A DNA stretch of 64,000 nucleotides, taken from Saprospiraceae bacterium. GTDB taxonomy: Bacteria > Bacteroidota > Bacteroidia > Chitinophagales > Saprospiraceae. A program made the translations under genes and the position numbers. The stretch's first letter is position 1; each line of letters starts with the position of its first letter. This document shows, in pieces, positions 62,957 to 64,000 of this stretch. The notes beneath the pieces are model-generated. The model was not told the origin of the DNA. It saw only the letters and a list, made by a program, of their open reading frames with translations, and did no database searches. The DNA is taken from NCBI GenBank assembly GCA_029262995.1, contig JAJCYH010000026.1, forward strand, positions 1 through 64,000, written 5' to 3'.

Positions 62957-64000
62957 ATGATATCATTAAGATTGGCATCTTTACGTAAAGAAATGATTTC
63001 GCAAAACATTGATGCCCTAATTATTCCGTCCAATGACCCTAATCAAAGTGAATACCCGCCTAAGTACTGGGCAATTAGACAATGGATTACCGGATTTACA
63101 GGATCTACTGGACTAGCCGTAGTAACCCAAACGGAGGCAGGACTTTGGACAGACTCACGCTATTTTATCCAAGCAGAATCCCAACTTAACAATACAGAAA
63201 TAAAATTACATAAAGTCCATAACCGGAGTTCACCAGGATATATTGAATGGATTATCACTAAGCTGCATAAAGGACAAACCGTTGCTGTCCTTTCAGAATT
63301 ATGTGCCTTCAATGATTTTAAAAACAAGTCAAAATTACTTCAAGATCATAATATTTCATTAAAAGCAATCGATGATCCCTTCATTAAGGTTTGGTTAGAT
63401 CGACCCGAAATGCCACTTGATCCTGTCTATGAACATGAAACCAAGTTTTCTGGTGTTTCAAGAAATGAGAAAATTGAACAGCTCAGAAATGAAATGAGAA
63501 ATCACAAGTGTAATTATCATCTTATCAATACGCTCGATGATATTGCTTGGACACTAAATTTAAGAGGATCAGATGTAGAATGTAATCCTGTATTTGTCGG
63601 ATACTTAATGATTGGAATCAATAATACTACTCTATATATAAATCCATCCAAAATTAGTGAAGACCTTAAAAAGAAACTACAAGCAGATCATGTTATCGTA
63701 TTAGAATATTCTGATTTAGAAAAGAAGTTGAATCAATTAACAGAGGAAGACTCAATTTTACTTGACTTGTCATTGATAAACATCAATATACATGATTCAA
63801 TAAATAACGCTCAGATTGTATCACAAACACCCCCTTCTATAAATTTAAAAGCCATTAAGTCAAATCACGAAATAGAACAATATAAAAGCTGTATGATCCG
63901 AGACGGTGTAGCATTGTGTCATGCGTTCATATGGTTGGAAAAAACCCTTAAAAACAATGCTGTTTCAGAGTTTGATTTTGCAAATAAAATTGCTGAATTC
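62957..64000 (+). CDS. pepP: Xaa-Pro aminopeptidase (aminopeptidase P), 3' cut by window
   Basis: The ATG at 62957 begins 348 codons without a stop to the window end. MISLRLASLRKEMISQ, DALIIPSNDPNQSEY, WTDSRYFIQAESQL and LDDIAWTLNLRGSDV match the N- and middle domains of M24B aminopeptidase P. The metal-binding C-terminal creatinase fold begins near SNHEIEQYKSCMIRDGVAL at the end. Cleaves N-terminal residues before Pro. Confidence 0.93.
   Translation, partial: MISLRLASLRKEMISQNIDALIIPSNDPNQSEYPPKYWAIRQWITGFTGSTGLAVVTQTEAGLWTDSRYFIQAESQLNNTEIKLHKVHNRSSPGYIEWIITKLHKGQTVAVLSELCAFNDFKNKSKLLQDHNISLKAIDDPFIKVWLDRPEMPLDPVYEHETKFSGVSRNEKIEQLRNEMRNHKCNYHLINTLDDIAWTLNLRGSDVECNPVFVGYLMIGINNTTLYINPSKISEDLKKKLQADHVIVLEYSDLEKKLNQLTEEDSILLDLSLININIHDSINNAQIVSQTPPSINLKAIKSNHEIEQYKSCMIRDGVALCHAFIWLEKTLKNNAVSEFDFANKIAEF

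Noticed and set aside
1-64000. Recurrent early in-frame stops as a sign of an altered genetic code
   Set aside because: TAA, TAG and TGA all end intact genes throughout the window, so no stop codon is reassigned genome-wide.

Overview
The window is an AT-rich chromosomal segment of a Bacteroidota bacterium. Support for this: several secreted proteins end in a type IX secretion (T9SS) C-terminal domain with a YPNP core; Rho carries a long charged insert between its N-terminal and RNA-binding domains; two promoters match the Bacteroidota form TTG-N20/21-TAnnTTTG; and many genes belong to families common in that phylum (HMBD lipoprotein, DUF2652, MobA with a MobB-like front domain). I cannot place it below phylum. 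No rRNA, tRNA or CRISPR array was seen.

Layout. Positions 1-8060 are a gene-poor, decaying region. Intact genes here are a T9SS-exported repeat protein, a hypothetical helical protein and a tRNA-dihydrouridine synthase. Between them lie a small exported-protein gene and a Cys-rich secreted-protein gene, each with an in-frame TAA near or in the signal peptide, plus remnants of a phage small terminase, a LytTR regulator and an IS30-type transposase, and a cluster of competing hairpins. Positions 8061-12000 hold a heavy-metal-binding lipoprotein, a small membrane protein and a YdjM-type membrane hydrolase, then mobA-like and moeA for molybdenum cofactor. Positions 12035-18345 are a leftward run: DUF2652 protein, thioredoxin, PagL-like lipid A deacylase, double-DUF2147 protein, fatty acid hydroxylase/sterol desaturase, TonB-like protein and a membrane AraC regulator. 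A decayed gene (18417-19460) separates this from a divergent fatty-acid degradation locus (19575-27531: SCP2 protein, acyl-CoA dehydrogenase, FadN-type enzyme, thiolase, SDR, second acyl-CoA dehydrogenase), followed by a rhomboid protease.

Positions 28441-33073 hold two exported surface proteins (one C1q-like, one Calx-beta-like/T9SS), 3-hydroxyanthranilate dioxygenase and an LpxH-type phosphatase. Positions 33066-42826 are largely housekeeping: BNR-repeat lipoprotein, frr, zinc peptidase, serS, rho, rpmH, rnpA, aroQ, recQ. Positions 43065-48333 form a tight five-gene cassette (acetyltransferase, Na+/solute symporter, M20 amidohydrolase, two different fold-III PLP racemases) that looks like uptake, deacylation and racemisation of amino acids. 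After a broken YCII gene and a MATE exporter, 50252-53155 is a four-gene ABC/DUF3299 cassette with a His-rich permease loop, resembling Zrg-type zinc systems. A T9SS-exported PQQ-dehydrogenase-like protein with two CxxCH motifs follows. The right end holds a surface-polysaccharide group (WecB, two glycosyltransferases, flippase, MarR regulator), rpoN and a 3'-truncated aminopeptidase P gene.

A theme of the window is gene decay by single events: in-frame stops near the N-terminus at four places, one 8-bp duplication and one single-base frameshift.
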